This document shows, piece after piece, positions 27,998 to 36,842 of a stretch of DNA of 64,000 nucleotides. A program made the position numbers and the translations under genes. The notes beneath the pieces are model-generated. The model ran no database searches. It saw only the letters and a list, made by a program, of their open reading frames with translations, and was not told the DNA's origin. Numbering within the stretch: position 1 is the stretch's first letter; the number at the start of each line of letters is the position of its first letter. Source of the DNA: Roseitalea porphyridii (lineage in GTDB: Bacteria; Pseudomonadota; Alphaproteobacteria; Rhizobiales; Rhizobiaceae); NCBI RefSeq assembly GCF_004331955.1, contig NZ_CP036532.1, positions 2,480,001 to 2,544,000 of the forward strand. The letters are read 5' to 3'.

Positions 27998-29026
27998 ATG
28001 CCACGCCTCAAGTCCATGACGATTGCGCTGCTCGCCACGGCCATGGCCGTGCCCGCCGGGTCGGCTGCGTTCGCCGACGGCGAACTGAACCTTTATTCCT
28101 CGCGCCACTACGACACGGACGAGCGGCTCTACTCCGATTTCGAGGAGATGACCGGCATCACCATCAACCGCATCGAGGGCAATGCCGACGAACTGCTCGC
28201 CCGGATGGAAGCCGAAGGCGCCAACAGCCCCGCCGACGTGCTGCTGACGGTCGACACCTCGCGGCTCGAGCGCGCCAAGGAGATGGGCCTTCTGCAGTCG
28301 ATCGAGAGCGACACGCTCGAAATGCGCATCCCCTCCTATCTGCAGGACGAGGAGAACCAGTGGTTCGGCTTTTCCCAGCGCGCGCGCATCCTGTTCTACG
28401 ACAGGAACGACGTCGAAAACCCGCCGCAGAGCTACGCCGATCTCGCCGACCCGCAATATGAAGGCATGGTCTGCATCCGCTCGGGCACCAATGTCTATTC
28501 GCAGACGATCATGGCCGCGCTGATCGAACATCTGGGCGAGGAAGAAGCCAGGGCCTGGGCCGAAGGCGTGGTCGCCAACTTCGCCCGTTCGCCGCAGGGT
28601 GGCGACACCGACCAGCTGCGCGGCATCGTCTCGGGCGAGTGCGACATCGCCATGTCGAACACCTATTATTTCGCCCGCGCCATCCGCAAGGACGTCGACG
28701 GCGTGTCGGACAGCCTCGACATGTTCGGCTGGGTGTTCCCCAACCAGGACAGCACCGGCGCGCACATGAACCTGTCGGGCGGCGGCGTCGCGGCCAACGC
28801 GCCCAACCGCGACAACGCGGTCCGGTTTCTGGAATATCTCGCCTCCGACCAGGCGCAGCAATATTTCTCCGCCGGCAATGACGAGTATCCGGCCGTGCCG
28901 GGCGTCGCCATCTCACCGTCCGTCGCCGCGCTCGGCTTCTTCAAGCCCGACGATCTGGACGCCTCGGCGATCGCGGCCAACGTTCCGGCCGCCCAGCAGA
29001 TCTTCAACGAGGTCGGCTGGGAGTAA
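27998..29026 (+). CDS. fbpA: Iron(III) ABC transporter substrate-binding protein
   Basis: A 342-residue periplasmic ferric-iron-binding protein of the FbpA/FutA type. A signal peptide (ending AAFA) precedes GELNLYSSRHYDTDERLYSDF. The tandem tyrosines in SNTYYFAR and the Tyr of NVYSQT are the likely Fe(III) ligands. The ATG at 27998 follows AAGGAG. It is divergent from rirA and preceded by an IRO box, so it should be expressed under iron limitation. The permease gene is on the opposite strand 0.5 kb away. Confidence 0.93.
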   Translation: MPRLKSMTIALLATAMAVPAGSAAFADGELNLYSSRHYDTDERLYSDFEEMTGITINRIEGNADELLARMEAEGANSPADVLLTVDTSRLERAKEMGLLQSIESDTLEMRIPSYLQDEENQWFGFSQRARILFYDRNDVENPPQSYADLADPQYEGMVCIRSGTNVYSQTIMAALIEHLGEEEARAWAEGVVANFARSPQGGDTDQLRGIVSGECDIAMSNTYYFARAIRKDVDGVSDSLDMFGWVFPNQDSTGAHMNLSGGGVAANAPNRDNAVRFLEYLASDQAQQYFSAGNDEYPAVPGVAISPSVAALGFFKPDDLDASAIAANVPAAQQIFNEVGWE

Positions 29027-29091
29027 GGTTCCTCCGGGCGGCCGGTCTCTCCCCGAGCCGGCCAGAGGGTCCTCATGGCCCGTCCCGACTT

Positions 29092-29125
29092 GCCCGCGTG
29101 GTGCTCCGGCCCGCGCGGGCTTTTT
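29092..29125 (+). terminator. Rho-independent terminator after fbpA
   Basis: GCCCGCG at 29092-29098 pairs with CGCGGGC at 29114-29120, followed by five T residues (29121-29125). The shorter palindrome GCCCGCGCGGGC at 29109-29120 is an alternative stem. It lies 65 bases after the fbpA stop. Confidence 0.7.
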
Positions 29126-29179
29126 ATCGGCCAACAGCCCCCGTACTATCGGCTCGAGAGCTGACCGGGGTCTTTTGTT

Positions 29180-29533
29180 ATGAAGTTGAAGCCATACAAG
29201 ATTTCTGTCGTAACGCTTCTGGCCATTCAGTCGCTTGTGCTGGAAGCGAATGGACAAGAACACCGAGTTGGCATGTCCGGGGCCGACTTCCTGAATGCCT
29301 GCTCAAGGATGGACGAGAGCTGGATAAGCTTCTGCCACGGCTACGTTCAGGCAGTCGTCGACGGTCCGCGCGTTGACAACAACGGCTACTGCATTCCTTC
29401 GGGAACCACGCGGGCAGACCTTGTCGGCCATGTCGTCCGAATTCTCCAAACCCATGAAGGACTTCATGGCTTGGGTGCGTACTCCGTTGTGTATGCGGCG
29501 ATCGCAAGCGCCTATCCCTGCGACCCAGGTTAA
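29180..29533 (+). CDS. Rap1a/Tai-family secreted protein
   Basis: A 117-residue protein with a signal peptide (about 25 residues, ending EANGQ). The mature part has GADFLNACSRMDESWISFCHGY, a Cys in GYCIPSG and a terminal AYPCDPG, matching the Rap1a/Tai family, some members of which are immunity proteins for type VI amidase effectors. No effector gene is adjacent. Base composition is lower in G+C than the iron genes on either side, so it looks inserted between fbpA and fbpB. It has only a weak ribosome site. Confidence 0.7.
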   Translation: MKLKPYKISVVTLLAIQSLVLEANGQEHRVGMSGADFLNACSRMDESWISFCHGYVQAVVDGPRVDNNGYCIPSGTTRADLVGHVVRILQTHEGLHGLGAYSVVYAAIASAYPCDPG

Positions 29534-29541
29534 CGCGGGAC

Positions 29542-31281
29542 CTAAACCGCCCTTTGCTCTTCGGGCTCGGGCGCGGCGTAAGGGTCGGCCAGCGCGGCGG
29601 GGATTTCCGAATGGTGGCGCGGCCGCTCGCGGGCGATCGTTCGCATCATCACCACCACCGGCAGCAGCCCGAACGCGACGATGATCAGCGAGGGCACGGC
29701 CGCCTGCGCCAGCCGTTCATCCGAGGCGAGGCGATAGGCCTGCACGGCGAGCGTGTCGAAATTGAACGGCCGCAGGATCAGCGTCGCCGGCAGTTCCTTC
29801 ATCACGTCGACGAAGACGATCAGCCCGCCTGTCAGGAGGCTCGCCTTCATCAGCGGCAGGTGCACCCGGCCCAGCATGCGCCCGGTCGAGCAGCCGAGCG
29901 TCCGCGAGACCGCGTCCATGTTCGGCTTGATCTGGCTCATGCCCGTGTCGAACGAGGAAAGGGCCACCGCCATGAACCGCACCATGTAGGCGAAGACCAG
30001 GATCGCCATCGAACCGGTGATCAGAAGCCCGGTCGAAATGCCGAACCGCGCCTCCATGAAGGCATCGAGCGCATTGTCGAAACCGGCCATCGGCACGAGC
30101 ACACCGACGGCGATCACACCGCCGGGAATCGCATAGCCCATGCCGGCGACGGTCTTGATGAAATGGGCCGTCCGCCCGGGCTTGAGACGCACCAGATAGC
30201 CAATGATCACCGCGCCGCCCATCGTCACCAGCGCGGCGACGAAGGAAACGGCCAGCGAATTGGTGATAAACCCGGCATAGCGGTCCGAGAACGGGCTCTG
30301 GCCGGAATCGATTGCCATGTCGAGCAGGACGCCCAGCGGGATTGCAAAACCGACCAGCACCGGCAGCGCGCACAGCGCGATCGCGCCCGCCGCGCGCCAG
30401 CCATCGAGCCGGTGCGGAGCCATTGCCTCGATCCTGCGGCCGGCCTCGTGATGCTTGCGCGCGCCGCGCTCGATGCGTTCGATGAAGACCAGGAACAGCG
30501 CGACCAGCAACAGGCAGAAGGCGAGCTGCGCCGCCGCCGCCCGGTCGCCCATCGAGAACCAGGCCTGGTAGATGCCGGTCGCAAACGTCTGCACGCCGAA
30601 ATGGGCGACGGTGCCGAAATCGGCGACCGTCTCCATCAGCGCCAGCACGACCCCGCCCGCGATCGCCGGCCGGGCCATCGGGATCGACACGCGGAAGAAC
30701 GCGCTCCAGGGCGAATGGCCGAGTGTGCGCGCGGCGAAATAGGCGGTCGGCGACTGGCGCAGGAACGCCGCGCGGGCGAGCAGATAGACATAAGGGTAGA
30801 GCACGCAGATCAGCATGATCGCCGCGCCGCCCACCGAACGGATCTCCGGGAACCAGTAATCGCGCGGGCCCCAGCCGGTCAGCGCCCGCAGACCGCTCTG
30901 CACCGCGCCGGGGTGATCGAGCAGGTCGGTATAGGCATAGGCGAGCACGTAGGCGGGAAAGGCGAGCGGCAGCGCCAGCAGCACCTCGAACAGCCGCCGG
31001 CCGGGAAACTGGCAGATCGTCACGAGCCATGCCGCCCCGGTGCCGACCAGCGCCGTGCCGACGCCGACGAGAACCACAAGCTGGACCGTGGTCCAGGCGT
31101 AGCGCGGCAGCACGGTCGCGGCGAGCCCGCGCCAGACATCGAGGCTGCCGCCCAGTGCCGACACGGCGACCGCCACCATCGGCAGGATGCACAGCGCCGC
31201 GATCGTCCCGGCGGCGAAAAGGATGACACGGTTCGACAAGTCGGAGCCCGGATCGTGTTGCGATAAAGTGGAGTATGGCAA
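29542..31281 (-). CDS. fbpB: Iron(III) ABC transporter permease
   Basis: A large permease of up to 579 residues made of two fused BPD_transp_1 halves (about 60-270 and 330-560), with around 12 membrane segments, as in FbpB/SfuB. The EAA-type loops (YFAARTLGHSPWSAFFRVSIP and DAVSRTLGCSTGRMLGRVHLP) are both present. It should pair with FbpA. The start is uncertain: TTG at 31281 or TTG at 31239; a promoter-like TTGACC-N17-TACTCC favours the latter. No ATPase gene (fbpC) is near, which is unusual. Confidence 0.88.
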   Translation of the reverse strand: MPYSTLSQHDPGSDLSNRVILFAAGTIAALCILPMVAVAVSALGGSLDVWRGLAATVLPRYAWTTVQLVVLVGVGTALVGTGAAWLVTICQFPGRRLFEVLLALPLAFPAYVLAYAYTDLLDHPGAVQSGLRALTGWGPRDYWFPEIRSVGGAAIMLICVLYPYVYLLARAAFLRQSPTAYFAARTLGHSPWSAFFRVSIPMARPAIAGGVVLALMETVADFGTVAHFGVQTFATGIYQAWFSMGDRAAAAQLAFCLLLVALFLVFIERIERGARKHHEAGRRIEAMAPHRLDGWRAAGAIALCALPVLVGFAIPLGVLLDMAIDSGQSPFSDRYAGFITNSLAVSFVAALVTMGGAVIIGYLVRLKPGRTAHFIKTVAGMGYAIPGGVIAVGVLVPMAGFDNALDAFMEARFGISTGLLITGSMAILVFAYMVRFMAVALSSFDTGMSQIKPNMDAVSRTLGCSTGRMLGRVHLPLMKASLLTGGLIVFVDVMKELPATLILRPFNFDTLAVQAYRLASDERLAQAAVPSLIIVAFGLLPVVVMMRTIARERPRHHSEIPAALADPYAAPEPEEQRAV

Positions 31282-31298
31282 CCAGCTTTAGCGGTCAA
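31270..31298 (-). promoter_or_regulatory. Candidate promoter for the fbpB gene
   Basis: Reading the minus strand, TTGACC (31298-31293) and TACTCC (31275-31270) are 17 bases apart. If it is used, transcription would begin near 31263 and the TTG at 31239 would be the start codon. No IRO box was found here. Confidence 0.3.
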
Positions 31299-31455
31299 CC
31301 GCCGCGCGCGCCCGTGGCGGCCGCCTCCACACGCGCCGGACCGGCCATGTCGGCCCTCGACCCGCCACGGCCGGGCCGATGTCGTTTTCAGACATTCCCG
31401 AAATCGTCGCCATGGCCGATCCTGACCGTCGCCGCATGGAGCCGGGAGGTTGGCC

Positions 31456-32622
31456 ATGAACATCATGCCGCTGGAGCGCGACACCGAACTCGCCGCCGTG
31501 CTTGCGCCGGTCGACCGGGCGCGCGGCCTGCCGAACCATTTCTACACCAGCGCCGAGACCCATGCGCGCGAGAACAATGCCGTGTTCGCGCGCAACTGGG
31601 CCGGCATCGGCTTCGCCAAGGACCTGCCCGATCCGGGCTGGGCCGTGCCCGTCGATTTTCTCGGCCAGCCGCTGCTGATGGTGCGCGATCGCGCCGGCAC
31701 GGTGCGCGTGTTCCACAATGTGTGCCGCCACCGCGGCATGGTGCTGGTCGAAAAGGCCGGCCCGATCCGCGGCGCGATCCGCTGCCCCTACCATTCCTGG
31801 TGCTACGATCTGGACGGCGCGCTCAAGGCGACCCCGCATGTCGGCGGACCCGGGCACAACGCGCACGAGGCGGTCGACCGCGCCACGCTCGGCCTGATCG
31901 AGGTGCCGAGCCATGTCTGGCGCGACGTGGTCTTCATCAACCTGGCCGGCAACGCGCCGCCGTTCGAGACCGCGCACGCCACCCTGATGGCCCGCTGGGC
32001 CGATTTCGACCATCCGCTCAGTTTTGCCGGTGAAGACAGCGCGTTCACGCTCGATGTCGCCACCAACTGGAAGCTTGCCGTCGAGAATTATTGCGAGAGC
32101 TATCACCTGCCCTGGGTGCATCCTGGCCTGAACGCCTATTCGCGGCTCGAGGACCATTACAACATCGAGGAGCCCGACGCCTTTTCCGGACAGGGCACCC
32201 ACGTCTACCGCCAGCTTGCCGGCGAAGACGGGGAGAGGTTCCGCGACGCGCCGGACTTACCGGCCAAGTGGGACACGGCGGCCGAATATGTCGCGCTCTA
32301 TCCGAACGTCCTTTTCGGCGTGCACCGCGACCATTCCTTCGCCATCATCATTGAGCCGCACGGCCCCGAACGCTCGGTCGAGCATGTCGCGCTCTACTAT
32401 CATCATCCCGGCGACACCGGGCCCGAACGCGCGGGCCTGCGCGCCCGCAACACGGCGCAATGGAAGACGGTGTTCGAGGAGGATTTGTTCGTCGTCGAGG
32501 GCATGCAGCGCGGCCGTCATGCCGGCGGGTTCGATGGCGGCCGCTTCTCGCCGGTGATGGACAGCCCGACCCATTTGTTCCACCGGTGGATCGCGCGGCA
32601 GTTCGCCGATGTCGCTGCTTGA
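31456..32622 (+). CDS. Rieske ring-hydroxylating oxygenase, alpha subunit
   Basis: A 388-residue oxygenase. The Rieske [2Fe-2S] ligands are C90-x-H92 (CRHRG) and C110-x2-H113 (CPYHSW). The mononuclear iron site is in NYCESYHLPWVHPGL. The family includes glycine-betaine and stachydrine demethylases (GbcA type) and aromatic dioxygenases. The ATG at 31456 is preceded by GGGAGG. No ferredoxin reductase gene is nearby. Substrate is unknown; an N-demethylation is plausible. Confidence 0.88.
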   Translation: MNIMPLERDTELAAVLAPVDRARGLPNHFYTSAETHARENNAVFARNWAGIGFAKDLPDPGWAVPVDFLGQPLLMVRDRAGTVRVFHNVCRHRGMVLVEKAGPIRGAIRCPYHSWCYDLDGALKATPHVGGPGHNAHEAVDRATLGLIEVPSHVWRDVVFINLAGNAPPFETAHATLMARWADFDHPLSFAGEDSAFTLDVATNWKLAVENYCESYHLPWVHPGLNAYSRLEDHYNIEEPDAFSGQGTHVYRQLAGEDGERFRDAPDLPAKWDTAAEYVALYPNVLFGVHRDHSFAIIIEPHGPERSVEHVALYYHHPGDTGPERAGLRARNTAQWKTVFEEDLFVVEGMQRGRHAGGFDGGRFSPVMDSPTHLFHRWIARQFADVAA

Positions 32623-32842
32623 CCGCGCCACGCTCGACGCCGCGCTGATCGCCGCGCACGAGGCCGGCGATCCGGCCATGCTCGCCGCGCTCTACCGCAA
32701 GGCCGCCGACACGCTCGAACGCCTCGGGCAGGTCGACGCCGCCCTGTTCTTCTTCACCCAGGCCTATGTGTTCGCGCTCGACGCGGGTCTTGCCGAGGCC
32801 GACGATGTCGGACGAATCCTGCGGGCGAACGGCCGGCTGTGA
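32609..32842 (+). CDS. Small helical protein overlapping the Rieske gene
   Basis: A 77-residue protein with two or three helices in a TPR-like pattern (LIAAHEAGDPAMLAALYRKAADTLERLGQVDAALFFFTQAYVFAL). It overlaps the end of the Rieske oxygenase gene by 14 bases, so it is translated with it. It may be an assembly partner or regulator; nothing in the sequence shows the function. Confidence 0.6.
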   Translation: MSLLDRATLDAALIAAHEAGDPAMLAALYRKAADTLERLGQVDAALFFFTQAYVFALDAGLAEADDVGRILRANGRL

Positions 32843-32848
32843 GGCCCT

Positions 32849-33178
32849 TCAGACCAGATCGTCGATCGTCACGCCGAGCGCGTCGGCGAGCTTCCTGAGC
32901 GTCTTCACCGAGCCGGTCTTCCGGCCCGCCTCGATCTCGGCGATCTGCACGCGATTGACGCCGGAAGCCTCCGACAGCGCCGCCTGCGTCAGGCCGCGCC
33001 ATTCGCGGTAGACCGCAACAGGGCTGTCACCCTCGATGAGACGAACCATGAATGGGTGCGGGATACCCTCCCCACCCTCTTCGATCGCCTTGTCGTATGC
33101 GAGAATGTCCTCGAGATCCTCCTTGGCGGCGACGAGCGCCTCATACTCCGCCTCGGGAATGGTGATCATCTTCATCAT
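32849..33178 (-). CDS. XRE-type antitoxin
   Basis: A 109-residue protein starting MMKMITIPEAEYEALVAAKEDL, with a helix-turn-helix at about 60-108 (LTQAALSEASGVNRVQIAEIEAG). GAGG lies four bases ahead of the ATG at 33178. It directly follows the RelE-like gene (four-base gap), the toxin-first order seen in HigBA-type modules. It should neutralise the toxin and repress the operon. Confidence 0.82.
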   Translation of the reverse strand: MMKMITIPEAEYEALVAAKEDLEDILAYDKAIEEGGEGIPHPFMVRLIEGDSPVAVYREWRGLTQAALSEASGVNRVQIAEIEAGRKTGSVKTLRKLADALGVTIDDLV

Positions 33179-33182
33179 AGCC

Positions 33183-33431
33183 TCAATCGTAGACGCTGCC
33201 GCGCGGCCCCACGGCGAGCACTTCCAGGACAACCCCGTCCCTCATGATGACGCGCCAATCGCCGACCCTGAGCCTGATACCGTCCCGGCCCTTCAATGTC
33301 TTGACGTTGTTGGCCAGCGACGCCGGATCGGTGGCGTACGCCTCCACCTTCCTGATGATACGCATGGCAACGTTCCGCGGAAGCCGTCGCAACGTCTTCT
33401 CGGCACCGGGAAGATAGACGATCGGCTTCAT
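33183..33431 (-). CDS. RelE/ParE-family toxin
   Basis: An 82-residue protein typical of RelE-like ribosome-dependent mRNA interferases: AEKTLRRLPRNVAMRIIRKVE, then KTLKGRDGIRLRVGDWRVIM and a terminal strand. The basic residues of the catalytic face (Arg in RLRVGDWRVI) are present. It is the first gene of a type II toxin-antitoxin pair with the downstream XRE gene. The sequence looks intact. Confidence 0.85.
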   Translation of the reverse strand: MKPIVYLPGAEKTLRRLPRNVAMRIIRKVEAYATDPASLANNVKTLKGRDGIRLRVGDWRVIMRDGVVLEVLAVGPRGSVYD

Positions 33432-33472
33432 GCCACAATGTAGCCCTTGGCGACATTGCGGTCAAGAAACCG

Positions 33473-34180
33473 TCAGGCGAGGGCCCGTGCGGCCTGCGGC
33501 TCGAACGCATGCACCGAATGCACCTCGAACGGCGCCCCAGGCTCGCGCTCGACGAAAAGGGTAAGGCGGTCGATTGTCAGCCCGGCCTCCGGCAGCGCCC
33601 CGAAATGGCGCCTGAGCGCCATCTCGACGCGGTCGCGCTCATGCTCCTCCACATGGCCGGTCAGTGTCATGTGGAAGCGGAACGCGTCGAACACGTAAGG
33701 ATAGCCCCAGTTGTAGAGGTTGCGCAGTTCGGTGCGCGACAGCCGCTCGGGCCGGCGGCGCTCCAGTTCGGCGTCGCTGAGCGGCGCGCGAAACTTGTCG
33801 AACATCGCCACCACCCGGTTGGCCAGATCGTTCAGCCGGCCGTTCTCCTGCGCGGGAACCAGCGCGAAGAAGCCGCCCAGAAGGCCGATCTTCATCTCGG
33901 GCAGGTCGACCGTGGTCATGCCGGCGCAGAAGTCGCCGAGCGCACGCAACAGATCGGCCTCGCGCGCATGACCGGCCAGGCGGAACGGCGCCTTCAGCGT
34001 GCCGTGGAAGCCGTAGCGGCGCGGCGCGGCCGTGTAATAGGCCTGCGCGCCCGCGCCGAGCGCGCCCAGTCCGGTCGCCGGGATCGGCAGACCCGAAAAG
34101 GGATCGCGTCCAAGCCACTGGGCGGCGGCGACCGTCAGGTCGTTGTCGCGAGGCGGACTGAAGTAGATCGCGTAACGCAT
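33473..34180 (-). CDS. DUF1045 2H-phosphoesterase-like protein
   Basis: A 235-residue protein of the DUF1045 family, often found beside phosphonate (C-P lyase) genes. Two HxT/HxS-type motifs, RYGFHGTLKAPF near residue 57 and FHMTLTGH near 170, mark the 2H-phosphoesterase fold, which cleaves cyclic phosphodiesters. The ATG at 34180 gives the conserved MRYAIYFSPP terminus. No C-P lyase genes are present in the window. Confidence 0.85.
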   Translation of the reverse strand: MRYAIYFSPPRDNDLTVAAAQWLGRDPFSGLPIPATGLGALGAGAQAYYTAAPRRYGFHGTLKAPFRLAGHAREADLLRALGDFCAGMTTVDLPEMKIGLLGGFFALVPAQENGRLNDLANRVVAMFDKFRAPLSDAELERRRPERLSRTELRNLYNWGYPYVFDAFRFHMTLTGHVEEHERDRVEMALRRHFGALPEAGLTIDRLTLFVEREPGAPFEVHSVHAFEPQAARALA

Positions 34181-34657
34181 GGGGCGAATCACATGGCCGT
34201 TTCCTTGGCGCATTAGCTACGTTCGATGTGTGACAACCAAGCGACTCCGCATCTGTTTTCGCGCAGCCCTCGACTTGGGCGCCAAGAATTCTCGTCGGAT
34301 AGGCTTACGACGAAAGCTGCGCCCATAAAGTGTTAGCCGAACCCGCAACCTGATTATCCAATTGATTTTTCTGTTTTTTCCGTGGTTTCCGCCAACGCTT
34401 CCGGATGGCTTAGCACTAAGTAGTGTTGAGAACGGGGCACCCCTCGACTGATATGCCGCCACCCCGCCATGCCGGCCGGAAACGATCCGTCCGCTGGCGG
34501 CAAACGCGATCAGGACCAAGCGCCGATCGCTCTTCATCCAAGGGGTCGGGAGGATCCCGCGCGATCCGCTTGCGACGTCCCGCGTGGACGTCCGGTTGCC
34601 GTTGCGCGCCTTCTTCCGTGCCCCGAACGTGGCATGCACTCGAGGGAGGACAACTCA
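34181..34657. other. 477-bp non-coding region between divergent genes
   Basis: This region separates the DUF1045 gene from the symporter operon. Its left and centre are relatively A+T-rich. It holds a 12-bp palindrome (CACTAAGTAGTG, 34414-34425) and a good promoter match facing the symporter. Short reading frames here have no ribosome site or recognisable protein. A long leader of about 200 bases would precede the small symporter subunit. Confidence 0.6.
34414..34454 (+). promoter_or_regulatory. Predicted promoter and operator for the symporter operon
   Basis: TTGAGA (34426-34431) and TGATAT (34449-34454) are separated by 17 bases, a good sigma-70-like match. The palindrome CACTAAGTAGTG (34414-34425) abuts the -35 box and could bind an activator or repressor. 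Confidence 0.45.
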
Positions 34658-34918
34658 ATGAGTGACAATCAGGGTTCGGCGGACAGCTACTGGTCGGCCA
34701 ATCTCCGGCTGATCGGCGTTTGCCTTGTGATCTGGGCGCTGGTCTCGTTCGGCTTCGGCATCCTGCTGCGCCCGCTTCTGGCCGGCATCACCATCGGCGG
34801 AACGGATCTCGGCTTCTGGTTCGCCCAGCAGGGATCGATCCTCGTCTTTCTCTTTCTCATCTTCTTCTATGCCTGGCGCATGAACGCGCTCGACCGCAAG
34901 CACGGCGTCGAAGAGTGA
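34658..34918 (+). CDS. DUF4212 small subunit of a sodium:solute symporter
   Basis: An 86-residue membrane protein with two helices (about residues 17-40 and 52-74) and the conserved GFWFAQQGSI motif of DUF4212 (the VC_2705-associated small subunit). A strong GAGGGAGG ribosome site precedes the ATG. These proteins always accompany a large symporter subunit, here 29 bases downstream. They probably stabilise or regulate the transporter. Confidence 0.88.
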   Translation: MSDNQGSADSYWSANLRLIGVCLVIWALVSFGFGILLRPLLAGITIGGTDLGFWFAQQGSILVFLFLIFFYAWRMNALDRKHGVEE

Positions 34919-34947
34919 CGGCGACAAGCGCCTAGGGACCTATCATC

Positions 34948-36735
34948 ATGGACCAATACACACTCAATCTGCTGTTCGTGGGCGCGTCCTTCGCGCTCTA
35001 CATCGGCATCGCCATCTGGGCCCGCGCCGGCACGACGGGCGAGTTCTACGCGGCCGGGCGCGGCGTCAACCCGATCATGAACGGCATGGCCACCGCCGCC
35101 GACTGGATGTCGGCCGCATCCTTCATCTCCATGGCCGGCCTGATCGCCTTTGTCGGCTATGACAACTCGACCTACCTGATGGGCTGGACCGGCGGCTACG
35201 TGCTGCTGGCGATGCTGCTCGCGCCCTATCTGCGCAAGTTCGGCAAGTTCACCGTGCCCGAGTTCATCGGCGACCGGTTCTACTCGCAGACCGCGCGCAT
35301 CGTCGCCGTGGTCTGCCTGATCGTCGCCTCGGTCACCTACGTCATCGGCCAGATGACCGGCGTCGGCGTCGCCTTCTCGCGCTTCCTTGAAGTCGACAAC
35401 ACGACCGGCCTTCTGATCGGCGCGGCCGTCGTCTTCTTCTACGCGGTCCTTGGCGGCATGAAGGGCATCACCTACACCCAGGTCGCCCAGTACTGCGTGC
35501 TGATCTCCGCCTACACGATCCCGGCGATCTTCATCTCGCTGCAGCTCACCGGCAATCCGGTCCCGGCGCTCGGCCTGTTCGGCGAGCATTCCGAATCGGC
35601 GACCCCGGTTCTGGCCAAGCTCAACCAGGTCGTCACCGACCTGGGCTTCAACGAGTACACCGCCCATGACGGCAACACGCTCAACATGGTGCTGTTCACC
35701 CTGTCGCTGATGATCGGCACGGCCGGCCTGCCGCACGTCATCATCCGCTTCTTCACCGTGCCGAAGGTGGCCGACGCCCGCTGGTCGGCCGGCTGGGCAC
35801 TGGTCTTCATCGCGCTCCTGTACCTGAACGCCCCGGCCGTCGGCGCCATGGCGCGGCTCAACATCACCGACACGATGTGGCCAAACGGCGTGCAGGGCGA
35901 GGCCGTCTCGCTCGAGGCGATCCAGAACAGCGAAGAGCTCGACTGGATGCGCACCTGGGAACAGACCGGTCTGCTCGGCTGGGAAGACAAGAACGGCGAC
36001 GGTCGCATCCAGTACTACAACGAAGGCTCGGCCGCCATCGCGGGTTTTGCCGAGGAGCGCGGCTGGCAGGGCAACGAGCTGACCAACTTCAACCGCGACA
36101 TCCTGGTGCTCGCCAACCCCGAGATCGCCAACCTGCCCGGCTGGGTGATCGCGCTGGTCGCCGCGGGCGGTCTCGCCGCCGCCCTTTCGACCGCGGCCGG
36201 CCTCTTGCTGGCGATCTCCTCGGCCATCAGCCACGATCTGATCAAGAGCGCGATCAATCCGAACATCTCGGAGAAGAACGAGCTTCTCGCGGCACGTATC
36301 TCGATGGCCGTGGCGATCTGCGTGGCGACATGGCTGGGGCTGAACCCGCCCGGCTTTGCCGCCCAGACCGTGGCGCTCGCCTTCGGTCTTGCGGCGTCGT
36401 CGATCTTCCCGGCGCTGATGATGGGCATCTTCTTCAAGCGCATCAACAACACGGGCGCGGTCGCCGGCATGGTCGCGGGCCTTGGCGTCACCCTTGTCTA
36501 CATCTTCCTGCACAAGGGCTGGTTCTTCATTCCCGGAACCAACTCGTTCACCGATGCCGAGCCGCTGTTGCTGACCATCAAGTCGACCTCGTTCGGCGCG
36601 GTCGGCGCGGCGATCAACTTCGCGGTCGCCTTCGCGGTGGCCCGCGCCACCGAGGCTCCGCCCCGGCACATCCAGGATCTGGTCGAAAGCGTCCGGATCC
36701 CGAAAGGCGCCGGCGCGGCAACCGCCGACCACTGA
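34948..36735 (+). CDS. Sodium:solute symporter, VC_2705-type large subunit
   Basis: A 595-residue SSF transporter with about 13 membrane helices. Visible SSF features are GRGVNPIMNGMATAADWMSAASF near the start and AAGGLAAALSTAAGLLLAISSAISHD in the core. An extra hydrophilic loop (about residues 310-385, with WEDKNGDGRIQYYNEG, an EF-hand-like stretch) is typical of this subgroup. Relatives transport acetate or other small monocarboxylates. It is followed by a strong terminator. Confidence 0.9.
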   Translation: MDQYTLNLLFVGASFALYIGIAIWARAGTTGEFYAAGRGVNPIMNGMATAADWMSAASFISMAGLIAFVGYDNSTYLMGWTGGYVLLAMLLAPYLRKFGKFTVPEFIGDRFYSQTARIVAVVCLIVASVTYVIGQMTGVGVAFSRFLEVDNTTGLLIGAAVVFFYAVLGGMKGITYTQVAQYCVLISAYTIPAIFISLQLTGNPVPALGLFGEHSESATPVLAKLNQVVTDLGFNEYTAHDGNTLNMVLFTLSLMIGTAGLPHVIIRFFTVPKVADARWSAGWALVFIALLYLNAPAVGAMARLNITDTMWPNGVQGEAVSLEAIQNSEELDWMRTWEQTGLLGWEDKNGDGRIQYYNEGSAAIAGFAEERGWQGNELTNFNRDILVLANPEIANLPGWVIALVAAGGLAAALSTAAGLLLAISSAISHDLIKSAINPNISEKNELLAARISMAVAICVATWLGLNPPGFAAQTVALAFGLAASSIFPALMMGIFFKRINNTGAVAGMVAGLGVTLVYIFLHKGWFFIPGTNSFTDAEPLLLTIKSTSFGAVGAAINFAVAFAVARATEAPPRHIQDLVESVRIPKGAGAATADH

Positions 36736-36781
36736 CACGCGGACCGGGCCGGATTCTCCCGCCGGCCCGGCCGCCACGAAA

Positions 36782-36810
36782 AGCCCCGCTTGACAAGAGC
36801 GGGGCTTTTT
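36782..36810 (+). terminator. Rho-independent terminator after the symporter gene
   Basis: AGCCCCGCT (36782-36790) and AGCGGGGCT (36798-36806) form a perfect nine-base stem with a seven-base loop, and the Ts of the tail run to 36810. The next gene starts only 33 bases later. Confidence 0.88.
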
Positions 36811-36842
36811 GCGCCCAAGTCCAAAAGGGGTTCACAAAGTTC

